A program made the position numbers and the translations under genes. DNA of 64,000 nucleotides from Sternotherus odoratus. Lineage: Eukaryota > Chordata > Testudines > Kinosternidae. Position 1 is the first letter of the stretch, and each line of letters starts with the position of its first letter. Below, piece after piece: positions 25,501-37,500 of this stretch. Under the pieces are notes generated by a model, which saw only the letters and a program-made list of their open reading frames with translations, was not told the origin of the DNA and ran no database searches. Location: positions 96,774,054-96,838,053 of the forward strand of contig JAVMKO010000003.1 in assembly GCA_032164245.1 (NCBI GenBank), given 5' to 3'.

Positions 25501-28500
25501 CTGTAATTTTTCATTTTCAAAGTGCTTTACAGCATTATTTCCTGAATCCTTACAGCACCTCTGTGCAGCCCGGACTTTCAGCTTGGAAAAGAGGAGACTA
25601 AGGGGGGATGTGATAGAGGTATATAAAATCAAAAGTGGTGTGGAGAAAGTGAATAAGGAAAAGTTATTGACTTGTTCCCATAATATAAAAAGTAGGGGCC
25701 ACCAAATGAAATTAATGGGCAGCAGGTTTAAAACAAATAAAAGGAAGTTCTTCTTCACAGAGCGCACAGTCAACCTGTGGAACTCCTTGCCTGAGGAGGT
25801 TGTGAAGGCTAGGACTATAACAGGGTTTAAAAGAGAATTAGATAAATTCATGGAAGTTAAGTCCATTAATGGCTATTAGCCTGGATGGGTAAGGAATGGT
25901 GTCCCTAGCCTCTGTTTGTCAGAGGGTGGAGATGGAAGGAAGGAGAGATCACTTGATCCTTACTGGTTAGGTTCACTCCCTCTGGGGCACCTGGCATTGC
26001 CACTGTTGGTGGACAGGATACTGGGCTGGATGGACCTTTGGTCTGACCCAGTATAGCCGTTCTTATGGCATTATGACTCTGGCAGCCCTTTCACTTTCTC
26101 AAACACCATCTAATCCATAAATCTAAATAGCCCAGGTAATATCCAATTGGTGGCCTTGATTGTGCTCTTGCTTCTTCAAGATGTGTGCAGTCATACAGGA
26201 GACGTCCCTATACCTTAAAACGAGGCCAGAAAACAGGCTTAGGACCTAAACTTTGATTTAATAACATAAAAGAGTTTTGTTTGCAGAATTTAATGGGCCT
26301 AAATCTCATTCATACTGGGGCCCCTTTACTCTGCTCTGTCCCTGGAAAGGGACTTGAAGCAGCAGTAAATTACAGTTACCCTGCTTTATGTAGCCAGAGC
26401 AGTGCAAAGGGGCCATTGAGTAAATGAAGATCAGGCCAAGTGTGATGAGAATTATTTTCGTGATTTCTAAAAATAATTCAATTTAAAAGTTATTTTTCTT
26501 CACTTTAAAATCTCAGTCTGCACGGTGTTGCTGACCCAAGCACAACTGCATTATGCTAGTGCTGGAGAACTAGACCGTGACATTGGCCTTTCCAATACAG
26601 TGAAACCTCGATTTAACGGACTAATTCAGGCGAGGGGGTGTCCGTTAAAGCCGAAAGTCCGTTATTTAATAATTTTTTATTATTAAATTATATATATTTA
26701 AATTATAATTATTAAAATTATTAAATAACAGGACTTTCGGATTTAACGGACACCCCCTCGCCGGAATTAGTCCGTTATATCGAGGTTTTACCGTCAACCC
26801 GCCCGCCCGGGTCCCGGCTGCTGGGACCCGGGCGGCAGCTGTCAACCTGCCCGCCCGCCCAGGTCCCCGCTGCTGGGACTCGGGCGGGAGCCATCAACCC
26901 GCCCTCCCGGGTCCTGGCTGCTGGGACCCGGGCGGCAGCTAGCAGCCGGGCGGGCTGGCTGACGGCTCCCGCCCCGGTCCCAGCAGCTGGGACCCGGGCG
27001 GGCTGGCAGCGGGGAGCCGGCAGCCAGCCCGCCCGCTGCCTGGACCCGGGAGGCAGCAGGGAGCCGGCAGCCAGCCCTCCACAAACGGATTTCGGATGCA
27101 TCAGACTTTCTGAAAAATTTTGTCCGTTGCATCCGAAGTCCGTTAAATGGAGGTCCATTAAATCGAGGTTTCACTGTATTGCTGTCTCAGCTGAGTGAGG
27201 TGCAAACAGTAAGCAAAGAACAAAGAGCGTGAAAAGTTAGTTAAACTCTTAAATTCAGGTTATTAACCTAAGGTGTTAGCACCGCAGGTACTGACATCAC
27301 TTGTCTTATTTGTGTAGTGTTAAAAGTGAGTGAATACAATGTTTTAGAAGTGAGGGGCCATTACACGGCTAGAGACCAGCAGACAATATGCAGATTTTCC
27401 AGGCCCATCACAAATAATGCTGCTCAATCTAGATCTCCCTGTCTTCAGCAAGTTCAGACTTGGGCTTCCTTTTATCAGAGACTGGTGATTGTGTTGTGAA
27501 TGGGTCTTGTTTGTGCATATGTGCTTTCGTTAATCCTGGTCTGCTATTTCTCTTTTTTCTAGTATAAGATTGACTACTCCCAGCTGGAAACACGACAGCT
27601 TCAAATATCGGTGTGGCACTCAGAAACACTCAAGAGAAGGGCGTTCCTTGGAGAAGTGGTTGTTCCATTGGCATCTTGGAATTTTGAAGACAATTCAACT
27701 CAGTCATTCAATTGGTACCAGCTTAAAGCGAAGGTGACTCCTAGACTTCAGGTTATCATTATTGTTTTTAATATTCCAAAAGATTTGTGTTTATAAAATA
27801 GCATATAGTGAAAGCTGTATTAGGGCCCACCCTTGCTAGATCATGGAGAGGAAGAATGACACTTTGAAGTAGCAGGCCAGTCCTGTCATTCCAGCCCTGT
27901 GGGTGGGAATGTTCCAGATACAGGTGAACAATGAGAATGAGGAGGAGAGGAGGAGGTAGAGGATGATGATAATACAGATGTTTGTGTGTGTCTCTCTCTC
28001 TCTCTCTTCAGTCTGAAAAGCCTGAAGACCACCTGGCTCAGTACAACGGAGAACTCCTGGTGTGTGCAAAACTGATCTTACCATCCCAGTCTAAAAATTG
28101 CCAGTCTGAAGATCAGAAGAGAGGAGGTATAAAGCAATTCAGCCTGGTATGAATTACCCTGGCTATGAAAACATGGAGACAAACAAAGTATTTGTGTGTG
28201 CATCTTGGTATAAACACTGCTTGTCTAGGGGCTTATTCCTGCTTGACTAAATAGTCCCTACATATTGTGGCACGTTTTGTGTTGTGATTATATAAATGGT
28301 TAGAAGCCTTTTAAGGTAAAACAAAAACTTGGTAAAATGATTTGAATTCCAGACTTGTCAGTCTCATATTTTCTCCTTTTAACACCAAAGAAGCAGGTCT
28401 AAATGTGCTTATTAAAGTGGCTTTGGCATAGTGCACTCAGCAGAGACTCTTGAAGCATCTCAGCCCTCTGCCAGTGCACCTCATTCCTGAGCTGTAGCAG

Positions 28501-31500
28501 GCCAGTTATTCACTCCAGGACCTCTCTGGAGTTCGGGATGGTCAGTTTTGATAAATCTGGTGATGGGGAAATGTCTGCTAGGAAAAAGCACTGCACTCTT
28601 CAAACTGTTTTTGTTCCATCAGTGGAGTTAAGTGAGAATGAAAAGTTAATCTGGAATTCAGTTTCTGTAAACAGTGCAGTCACTGCTGAAGGAAGGAAAA
28701 ACTGTAGAGGGTCGATGATTGGTACAGTTTCACATTCTTTTGTTCAATGGAGAATAGTAAGCACTGCAGAGCTCCAGATGTGGCTACATTGGCTGATGCT
28801 AGCCTCATACAGCAGATCTCCTAGACATAGAAGTAGGAAGGAAATAATGGAAAGATCAAGTCAGCTGTTAGTTTTATTTCTTTCTGTCCCCTGGGTCCTC
28901 ATCTCCTCTCCCTGTATCCCAGTCACCATTCCCTTCTGGTTCAATCCTCCTCCTCCTTCATGCTGTCTGTGCCTCCTCTGTCAACCTCTCTCCCTCTCTC
29001 CCCCTCTCCCCCTCCCAACTGCCCCTGCTGCTGGGTCTGCTGCAGAGTACAACTATGGGGCATGGATTGCTCCCTTGCTCTCAGCAGGTGCACTTGGGGG
29101 GGGCCTGGTTGTTGGTCAGGCCCTGCCTGGTAAAGCTTCCTCATCATCATGCCACTGATTTTCCTTCTTCCTTCCTTCTATTTTTAAAACCACATACTGT
29201 AAAAGTGTCTTCAAACCTTTCTTGTTTTCTAAAATATCTCTTCACTTCAGCAACGTGCTGTACTTCCTGACTTCAGGGCAATGGTGCTTAGTAACTTTCC
29301 TTCCTTCCCTTAGTCCTGTGTTAACTAGCTAACCATTTACCCACACTGGTCGCTAATTATAAGCCGTGTTTCTGTTTTAGGGAGAGAAGATCAAGCATCG
29401 GCTGCTGGCCAGCTTCACGTTGTGGTGCTTGGAGCCAAGAACTTGCCTGTGATGAGAAGTGGTGGCACTTTGAACTCATTTGTTAAAGGGTATGTTTTGG
29501 AGATTGAACACTTCAGATTTAGAATCTTTTAAAACCATCGCCCACTTCTGCAAGGAGCTAGACACATATCAGAGCAGATCTTCCAATAAGAGACATTTAC
29601 CCAAGTAGCTCCTGAGATAAGTAAAGGGGCCACAATCTGACCCTCAGGCCCCATTCAGGCAGATTTAGGATTTGAGGAGACTCCAGAGGTTACTGAGATT
29701 TAATCTCTGCTTTGAATACTGAGGTTTCACAGTTGTAAGTGTTTAAATGTCAAACGGTAAAAGGAAAACACTTTGGAAATGTGATTATAAACAACAAGGG
29801 AGGAGAGCCACTCCTGTCGTCTTAATTCAGGGGTCTCCAAACTACGGCCCGCGGGCCGGATGCGGCCCGCGAGGCCCTCTCATCCGGCCCGCGGAGATAT
29901 TTTTGGCTCCGCGCTGGGGCCTGGAAGCGCCGCGCGGGCCGCCGCCGCCAGCCGCGGGGCCTGGAAGCGCCGCGCGCTCGGCCGCCGCCGCCAGCCGCGG
30001 GGCCTGGAAGCGCCGCGCGCTCGGCCGCCGCCGCCAGCCGCGGGGCCTAAGAAGCGCCGCGCGCTCGGCCGCCGCCGCCAGCCGCGGGGCCTAAGAAGCG
30101 CCGCGCGCTCGGCCGCCGCCGCCAGCCGCGGGGCCTAAGAAGCGCCGCGCGCTCGGCCGCCGCCGCCAGCCGCGGGGCCGGGACGCGCCACGTGCTCGGC
30201 TGCAGGGACGGCTGGGAGCTGGGGCCGGGACGCGCCACGTGCTCGGCTGCAGGGACGGCTGGGAGCTGGGGCCGGGACGCGCCGCACAGCCACGCAGCGA
30301 ACCGGTCTGTGGGGAGAGACCGGGTTGAGCAGGTCAGTTGGGGGGGTGAGAGACCGGGCTGGGTGGGTCAGTTGGGGGGGGGGGGTGGGAGGGAAGGAGG
30401 TTTTGGGGTGAGACCCTGCTGGGTGCGTCAGTTGGGGGGGGGTGGGTGGGAGGAAAGGAGGTTTTGGGGTGAGAGACCCTGCTGGGTGGGTCAGTTGGGG
30501 GTGGGAGGAAAGGAGGTTTTGGGGTGAGAGACCCTGCTGGGTGCGTCAGTTGGGGGGTGGGTGGGAGGGAAGGAGGTTTTGGGGTGAGAGACCTGGCTGG
30601 GTGGGTCAGTTGGGGGGGGGGGGTGGGAGGAAAGGAGGTTTTGGGGTGAGAGACCTGGCTGGGTGGGTCAGTTGGGGGGGGGGTTGGAGGAAAGGAGGTT
30701 TTGGGGTGAGAGACCTGGCTGGGTGGGTCATTTGGGGGGGGGGGGTTGGAGGAAAGGAGGTTTTGGGGTGAGAGACCGGGCTGGGTGGGTCAGTTGGGGG
30801 GTGGGTGGGGACCCGGGGGGAGGGGGCCGCGGGAGGCAGGAGACGGGGGGGGGGGGGGCGCGGGAGGTAGGAGACCGGCGGGGGGGGGGGCCCTTGGGCG
30901 GCGGGAGATCGGCGGGGGGGGCGCGGGAGGCAGGGGGGGGAGCGCAGGTGGCGGGAGACTGGCCGGGGGCGGGGGGGGCCGCGGGCGGCGGGAGACTGGC
31001 GGGGGGGGCCCCGTATGGTCTGCCGTACGGGGCCCCAAAATTCCTGTCGCCGGCCCTGCCCCCCCCCCCCAGCCCTCTTACACCCGCCTCCCCCCCCCCC
31101 CCGCCCTCTTATCTTGTCGGCCCCCGAACCGCTATTTAATAGTTAATGCGGCCCTCGGGCTGAAAAGTTTGGAGACCCCTGTCTTAATTCATGCTTTGAG
31201 CTGTGCTGTTGTACTCACTGGGAGAGGTAACCTATGATCCTAGTCATTCCAGGCATTTCCAAAGAGTTCTTTTACAGTAAAACCTCGATTTAACGGACCT
31301 CGATTTAACGGACTTCGGATGCAACGGACAAAATTTTTAAGAAAGTCTGATGCATCCGAAATCCATTTGTCGAGGGCTGGCTGCCGGCTCCCTGCCGGCT
31401 TCCGGCTGCCGCCCGGCTCCCCACAGTGGCTGGGCTGGCTGGTGGGTCCCGGGAGCCGGGACCCGTGCGGGCTGACTGCCGGCTCCCGGCTGCCGCCCGG

Positions 31501-34500
31501 CTCCCCACAGCGGACGGGCTGGCTGGCGGATCCCAGGAGCCGGGACCTGTGCGGGCTGACTGCCGGCTCCCAGCTGCCGCCGGGGTTCCAGCCGCGGGCA
31601 GGCTAGCTGATGGCTCCTGGCTGCCACCCGGGTCCCAGCAGCCGGGACCCGGGCGGGCTGGCTGACGGCTCCCGCCCGGGTCCCAGCAGCAGGCGGGCTG
31701 CGGAGCTGCCGCCCTGACCCTGTGGCGGGCGGGCAGCTGCTCCGACAGCTCGTTTTTTTTTTTTTTAATTAAATAACGGACTTTTGGATTTAACAGACAC
31801 CCCCTCGCCCAAATTAGTCCGTTAAATGGAGGTTTTACTGTATTACTATGACTGTGTCAGAATGTTTGGGACTGATGTAGGTGACACTGACAAGCACACA
31901 CAGCTGTTGGAGACCCTCCTGCTTCTGTCACGGTGACTAGGAAGGCTGAACTCGGTGAAAGCTGTCACTTCATTTTGTATGTGAAATTCTGTTACGTCCA
32001 GTCGGTGGATGACAGAAACACATCCCCCATGACAGTCAGCTTTGCTGTGGTTTTGTTTCCCTTCCTTACACCTTCTCACTCTGCAAGTGAAGATGGAGCT
32101 AATCATATTTCCTGCTCCATCACTTCAGGGCTCAGGAAGGATTTTTTCTCCCACGTGCAGCATTGCACAGTTAGCATTATAGGGACATTTTACCTTCCTC
32201 CAATCAAGCATCGTACACAGCTGGAGGCAGGATCTTGGATACCTGCAGTGAGGGTCTGTCTCGCACCTGATAAGAGCATCTTACCAGAGGTGGAATGGTC
32301 TCTTGAGTGAGAGAAATGCTGCTCTTAGGCAGGCACTGCTGGATGGGCTGGGCACCCAGCTGCTGTTGGGAAACAAAGGCTGCTACGGGGGTCCTTGACA
32401 ATTGGCTGAGCGAGCAGAGCCAAAGGCGCTCATTCTTACTCCCCTGGAGGTTAAGGGGAATAGATCCAATGGCTTCAATGGCAGGAGGATCAAGCCTATG
32501 ATAAAATAAAAAGTGCTGTTGATGTCCTACCATTTCGCACTTCTATCTCGCTTGAATACTCGAGTCAAAGCATTCCAGTGAGAAGGCCGGAGGTGGGTGA
32601 GGTAATATGTCTCTTAGGTCAGTGACCTCACCCAACATCTATTTTATTCCTTTTTGGAAGTTGCCTCACTCTGCCGGACCAACGGGAGGTAAGACAGAAG
32701 TCTCCTGTCCTGAAGAAAGACGCCTGTCCTCAGTGGAAGCACCTGTTTGTCTTTGACGGCGTGACCCCCTCTCAGCTACGGCAATCTTGTCTGGACTTTT
32801 CCATCTGGGACCAGGCAGCTTTTGGCTCAAATGACCGGTTCCTGGGGGCAGCCAGGCTCAGCACAAGTAAGTCTTTTATCATTAAAAAAATTGAAGACAA
32901 AAGGAACATTCCACTACTCCTGTTACATCAGAATTATTTACAGTGCAGTAGCAGTTGGAGGCCCCACTGATGCTAGGCAAACACACACAAAGAAGCAGCC
33001 CTTGGCCTGAGGCACTTACTCTTAGGCCTTGACCCTGCAAATATTTATGCTCATGCTTCACTTTATGCTTGTGAAAAGTGCCACTTAAGTCAATGGGTGC
33101 CAAGCGGGCACAAGGCTAACTGGGGGCAGGATTTGGGATCAGGGCCTAAGAACACAGACAGCAGATCTACAAAAGGCAGGAGCAGCCAATTGCATATACA
33201 AGTGTGATTTTAAATATAATTGTAAATAGGTAAAGTAGGCGCCAGCTCTCTTCAGCTGCCTCTTAATCTGTCCAGCCATAATTGGCTATTTTCTTACGGA
33301 TTCACGATAGAGCTAGCGGGGGAGGACATGGTTGAAGAAAGAAGGGAGAGTGGTCCCCATCTTGCCCCTAATGCCTTTAAGTTTTCACATGAGTTAGTCC
33401 CATTCAATAGAACAGCTGTAAATTTAAGCATGTGTACATCCATGTTTGCCCCATGGGGGGCCTTACTGGTAACTTCTGCAGATTTCTCTTGGAAGAGGCA
33501 AGGCTAGAACTCGGTTCTTCTTTACCATTTCTGAACGCTTTGTTTCAGTGCTTTCTGTAAGTAACCTCGGCCTGGGCTGCTCCAGGTAGCTTGTGGCTCC
33601 CAATTTCATATGCACCATTGTCAAACTCTCCCCTGCTGTCCAGCATGTGACCACACCCACTAGCCTAACCAGTTGGTGCTCATCAAATCACCCTATTCTG
33701 GAACTGACTCACTGGGACCTGGTGTTGCTGCTTTAGCATTAGCCATAGCAGATGACAGAACTCCTATCATTAGGCTGACCATACGTCCCGTTTTGAACGG
33801 GACAGTCCCGTTTTTTTAATGTTTTTTAACTGTCCCGTCTTTTTGACCAAAATATCAATTTTGTCCCGTTTTTGGGGCAGGACTCAGAAAAAACATGGAA
33901 TCATAAAATGTCCCCCCCCGCCGCCACCGCCGCCGGCTCACTCGGGCCCCCGGCTGCGGCTCCTGACAGCTCTGATCTGCCGCCTCCTCCAGCCCGCCGC
34001 CAGCTGCAGCCTCCTCCTCTCTATTCCTCCTTCCCTCCCTTCTCTCCATCCCCCCCTTCCTCCCTGCTCTCTCCCTCTGTCCACTGCCTCCTTTCACTCC
34101 CTCCGTCCCTGCTCTCTCCCTCTGTCCACTGCCTCCTCTCACTCCCTCCGTCCCTTCTCTCTTCAGAAAACCTGGCCGGCAGCCCCCCCCCCGCCGGCTC
34201 GCTCCGCTCCCAGCTGCGGCTCCTGACAGCTCTGATCTGCCGCCTCCTCCAGCCCGTCGCCCGCTGCAGCCTCTTCCTCTCTATTCCTCCTTCTCTCCAT
34301 CCCCCCCTTCCTCCCTGCTCTCTCCCTCTGTCCACTGCCTCCTCTCACTTCCTCCATCCCTTCTCTCTATCCCCTTCTCCATCCCTCCATCCCTCTCTTC
34401 CTTCTCTCTATCCCCCTTCTCCATCCCTCCCTTCTCTCTCATCTCCCTTCTCTCCATCCCTCCTTCTCGCTGTCCCTTGCCTCCTCCATCCACCCTGCTC

Positions 34501-37500
34501 CCTACCCCCATCTTCTCTCATCCATCCATCCTCTCCCTTTCTCACCTTCGTGCCTTCTCTCCCTCCGTCCCCTCCATCATCTTCATCCCTCATCCCCCCT
34601 TCTCTCTCTCTCCCTCCATCCTCTTCATCCCCCATCCCTGTTCTGCTTATTCCTCCATCCATCCCCCCCGACTCCCCTCTGCCTCCCCCCTGCCCGGTGC
34701 TGGGGGGCCCAGGTGGGGCCATGCCCCCCCCCACACCCTGTCCCGTTTTTGCCCTCCCAATGTCCCGTTTTTGTCTAAAGGAAATATGGTCAGCCTACCT
34801 ATCATCCTTTGAATCACTCCATCGGTGGAGCTGATCTTTGACTCCTGCCAGCCTTTCCCACAGCCATCCTGCCTTTGACATGACCCCAGCTCAAGTCAAA
34901 CCCTAATGTTTTGCAGCTGGGCTAGTTCAAGCTTTAAATCCAAAGCCTCCCCAGTTAACAGAACTCAGCCCTTCCCGACAGGGCACTAGGGTGGATAGAA
35001 CTCACTGTTGGTGACCAGCTGACTAGCAAGGCTATCACCAGCACTTAGGAAACGCTGCACCTGCTTCATTTACATTTAAAATGGAGGCTTATTCCATTAA
35101 AGCTGAACATGACTAATAAATAGCCTCAGTACATAGCCCCAGTGGTTAGGTGGGTATTTGTTTTTATCTCCCCCCCCCCCCCCGAACTGCCGCAGTGTTG
35201 TAATAGAATGGAAGATGTTGGGGGTGGGGAATAGCTGGAAATTTCAGTGGCTGGAGTGAAGGGAAATTGGAGGGTCAGGCACCCAGGAAGGCAAGGGCCA
35301 GGGTTTGGTTTTGTAGCAGGACCAGCTGAGCTGGCACCTTCTCTTAAATAACCAGCCGAGAAGAGAGTCAAGGGGCCCGATTTAAATTCTCATCAGTAGA
35401 CTTCAGCGTTCAGCTTGCTGACAGAATGTGAAAACTTCCCCAGGAGCTCAAGGGAGCAGTGGTTTAGGCTAGTTGCCAGCTCCTAGGTTTAAGTTTTTCT
35501 GAACCAACCAGGCTCTGACCAGTTCTTTATTGAATTAAATCTTAGCTTCCAGGGCAAGGGGCAGGTGCTGCAGCAAATTCCTCAGGGTCAGGTGGGCAGT
35601 TTTCTAAAGGTTAATACAGGCCGGAGTAGCAGTCTTAGCACTGGGTAACCTAGCTGTCCTCATCCTGCCTGCCAGTGTTAATGATAAGCAAGCCTCTGTC
35701 AGAGGTGCTGCTTCGTTCCACTCCCGTCCCTCAGTGCTTTTTCTTCTCTATTATAGGAACATCCACTCGAGTGGGGGTAGAACCACCCTTCCACTAAGGT
35801 TTTGTCTTAGACACTTTTGCTTCTCCACCAGCTGCTGTTTACCTGAATCTTATGCCATAGACCTCCAAGGTGCCACTCCAAGGTTGCTCCTGGTATTCTC
35901 AGGAGAAGGCCCTTTGCGTAACCTGCTATGCCTCTGCTCCACTGCCGTCCATTAGCTGAACTCTACTTAGGCTTTTCCTAGGGGGACGAGTTCATCTGGC
36001 AAAGGCTCAGCCTCATTGGGTTTGTTCAATGAGCTCCAAGGTAGACTTCCTAGCACAGATCGTCAAACACACACTAGCTCTGCTCTAGCTAAGGTGCTAA
36101 AAATGGCAGCAGGCTTGGTCCAGCACGGCACCCACAGAGGTTTGGACTTGTGCAACCCCTCAGGCTAGCTACCCCTGTCCCCACAGCTCGTTATAGTGCA
36201 CAGGCTTGAGCAGAACTAGCACATAGCTGTCCACCCCTGCTGCCAGGCATGGCTCTCTGTACATTGTAGGCATAAGTGTAAGTATTTTTGATACACTGTG
36301 CAAACTGGAAACCAATCTGAACTGCATTCCTGTGCCTCTCATACAGCTGCTGTATTTCCATTGTCACCAAATACAGCACCAGCATGCCCCGGAATGGAGG
36401 TTCATGCTGATGCACAGTAGGGCTCTCAGACCAATTGTACCGAAAGGGGCTCAAGCTTTGAAATAGATTTTAAGACAAGAGACCAGAGATTCTTCTGCTA
36501 ATAGAACCGTCCAGTATAATTCTCTAGCCCCAGAATGTGTTGCACAATCCACCCTCATCCTTTCAAACTTATCTGTAAGCTTCATGCTAAAAACTGAGCT
36601 GTGTGTAAGCCACTGCCTAGTGCTTATTAACAGTCAAACCACACCACTCCCCACTTAACAGCTCCATTCTCAGAGGGGGGGGAGGGACTCTGAAAGTAAG
36701 TGACAGAACATGTCCATACTTAATTATTTCACTGCTGATTGCTTTAGCAGGAGCATCAAGGTAGAGTACTTATCCTGAGCTGCCTTCCTGGGTACCAGAA
36801 GCTCAAAAACCATAACTCTGGGCATCCACAGAGGTCTTCTGGAGGGTACACTAAGACATCTAGCTACTGGCCTACTTTTAAAACAGGCTACATAAAAAGC
36901 ACTAGAGAAGTCAGTGCAAACAAATTCCAGACAATGACTTGTTTACACTGCTCTATATAGGTGGCCATTTTCATAGTCCAATTGATTAATAATATGGTAA
37001 AAATGAGAAAGCAAGCAATTTTTCCAGTAGTAGTGCACTGTGACAGTACCTTTGATTGTGTAAGCAAGTTTTCAAGTGAGGTGAAACTTGGGATATATGA
37101 GATGTACCTCTGAGGAGTCTAGTAATCAGGAAAGGTTGACAACTACTGCCCTACCCTGCTGACAAAGGTCAGCTTCCCCACTGACACTTTCTGCAATACA
37201 GGAGTGAGTTACAATACAGTAAATCATGTAATAAACTCAAGCATGGCTGGGTGGATTTTAATTTCCCATCTTTACATCAATATACTCCTGTTCCAGTGGA
37301 GTGGTCATGGCATCTCCAATTTGCAGCAGTGGAGTACTGCAGAAACCAGTGTCCTTACTGCAGAAGTGAAATCCAGATTGGTGCAGAACACCGGGTGTCT
37401 TCACTGTACTTAATTCAGTGGTTTGACGCTCATGTTTCTAAGACTGGAGTAACATAAGGAGACAAAAAGCATTAGAAGGAATGATGGAGGTGGAGATTGT

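Larger units (their letters stand above)
29828..31181. mobile_element. 1.35-kb GC-rich hAT element with minisatellites
   Basis: Inverted ends CAGGGGTCTCCAAACT and AGTTTGGAGACCCCTG are perfect over 16 bp, flanked by identical 8-bp duplications TCTTAATT at 29820-29827 and 31182-31189. The interior has three tandem arrays (29915-30180, 30175-30285, 30305-30810) and a G-rich stretch to about 31030, then CCCC runs. There is no transposase. Confidence 0.9.

Noticed and set aside
26775..27174. Minus-strand frames of 110-127 codons
   Set aside because: They are within pogo-like copy A and consist of repeated CCCGGGTCC-derived Arg/Pro/Gly units.
28538..29158. A 206-codon plus-strand frame in a SYTL3 intron
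   Set aside because: No recognisable domain, no splice borders, and the second half is pyrimidine-rich low complexity. It lies between two exons whose phases join without it.
29747..31237. Several overlapping frames of 90-163 codons on both strands
   Set aside because: They come from GC-rich minisatellites in the hAT element at 29828-31181. Products are Gly/Arg/Pro tandem repeats without splice or start context.
33872..34834. A 320-codon plus-strand open frame, the longest in the window
   Set aside because: It lies almost wholly inside the hAT-like element with identical CCTATCAT flanks. The product is a monotonous Ser/Pro/Leu run from CCT/TCC low-complexity DNA, open in several frames on both strands.
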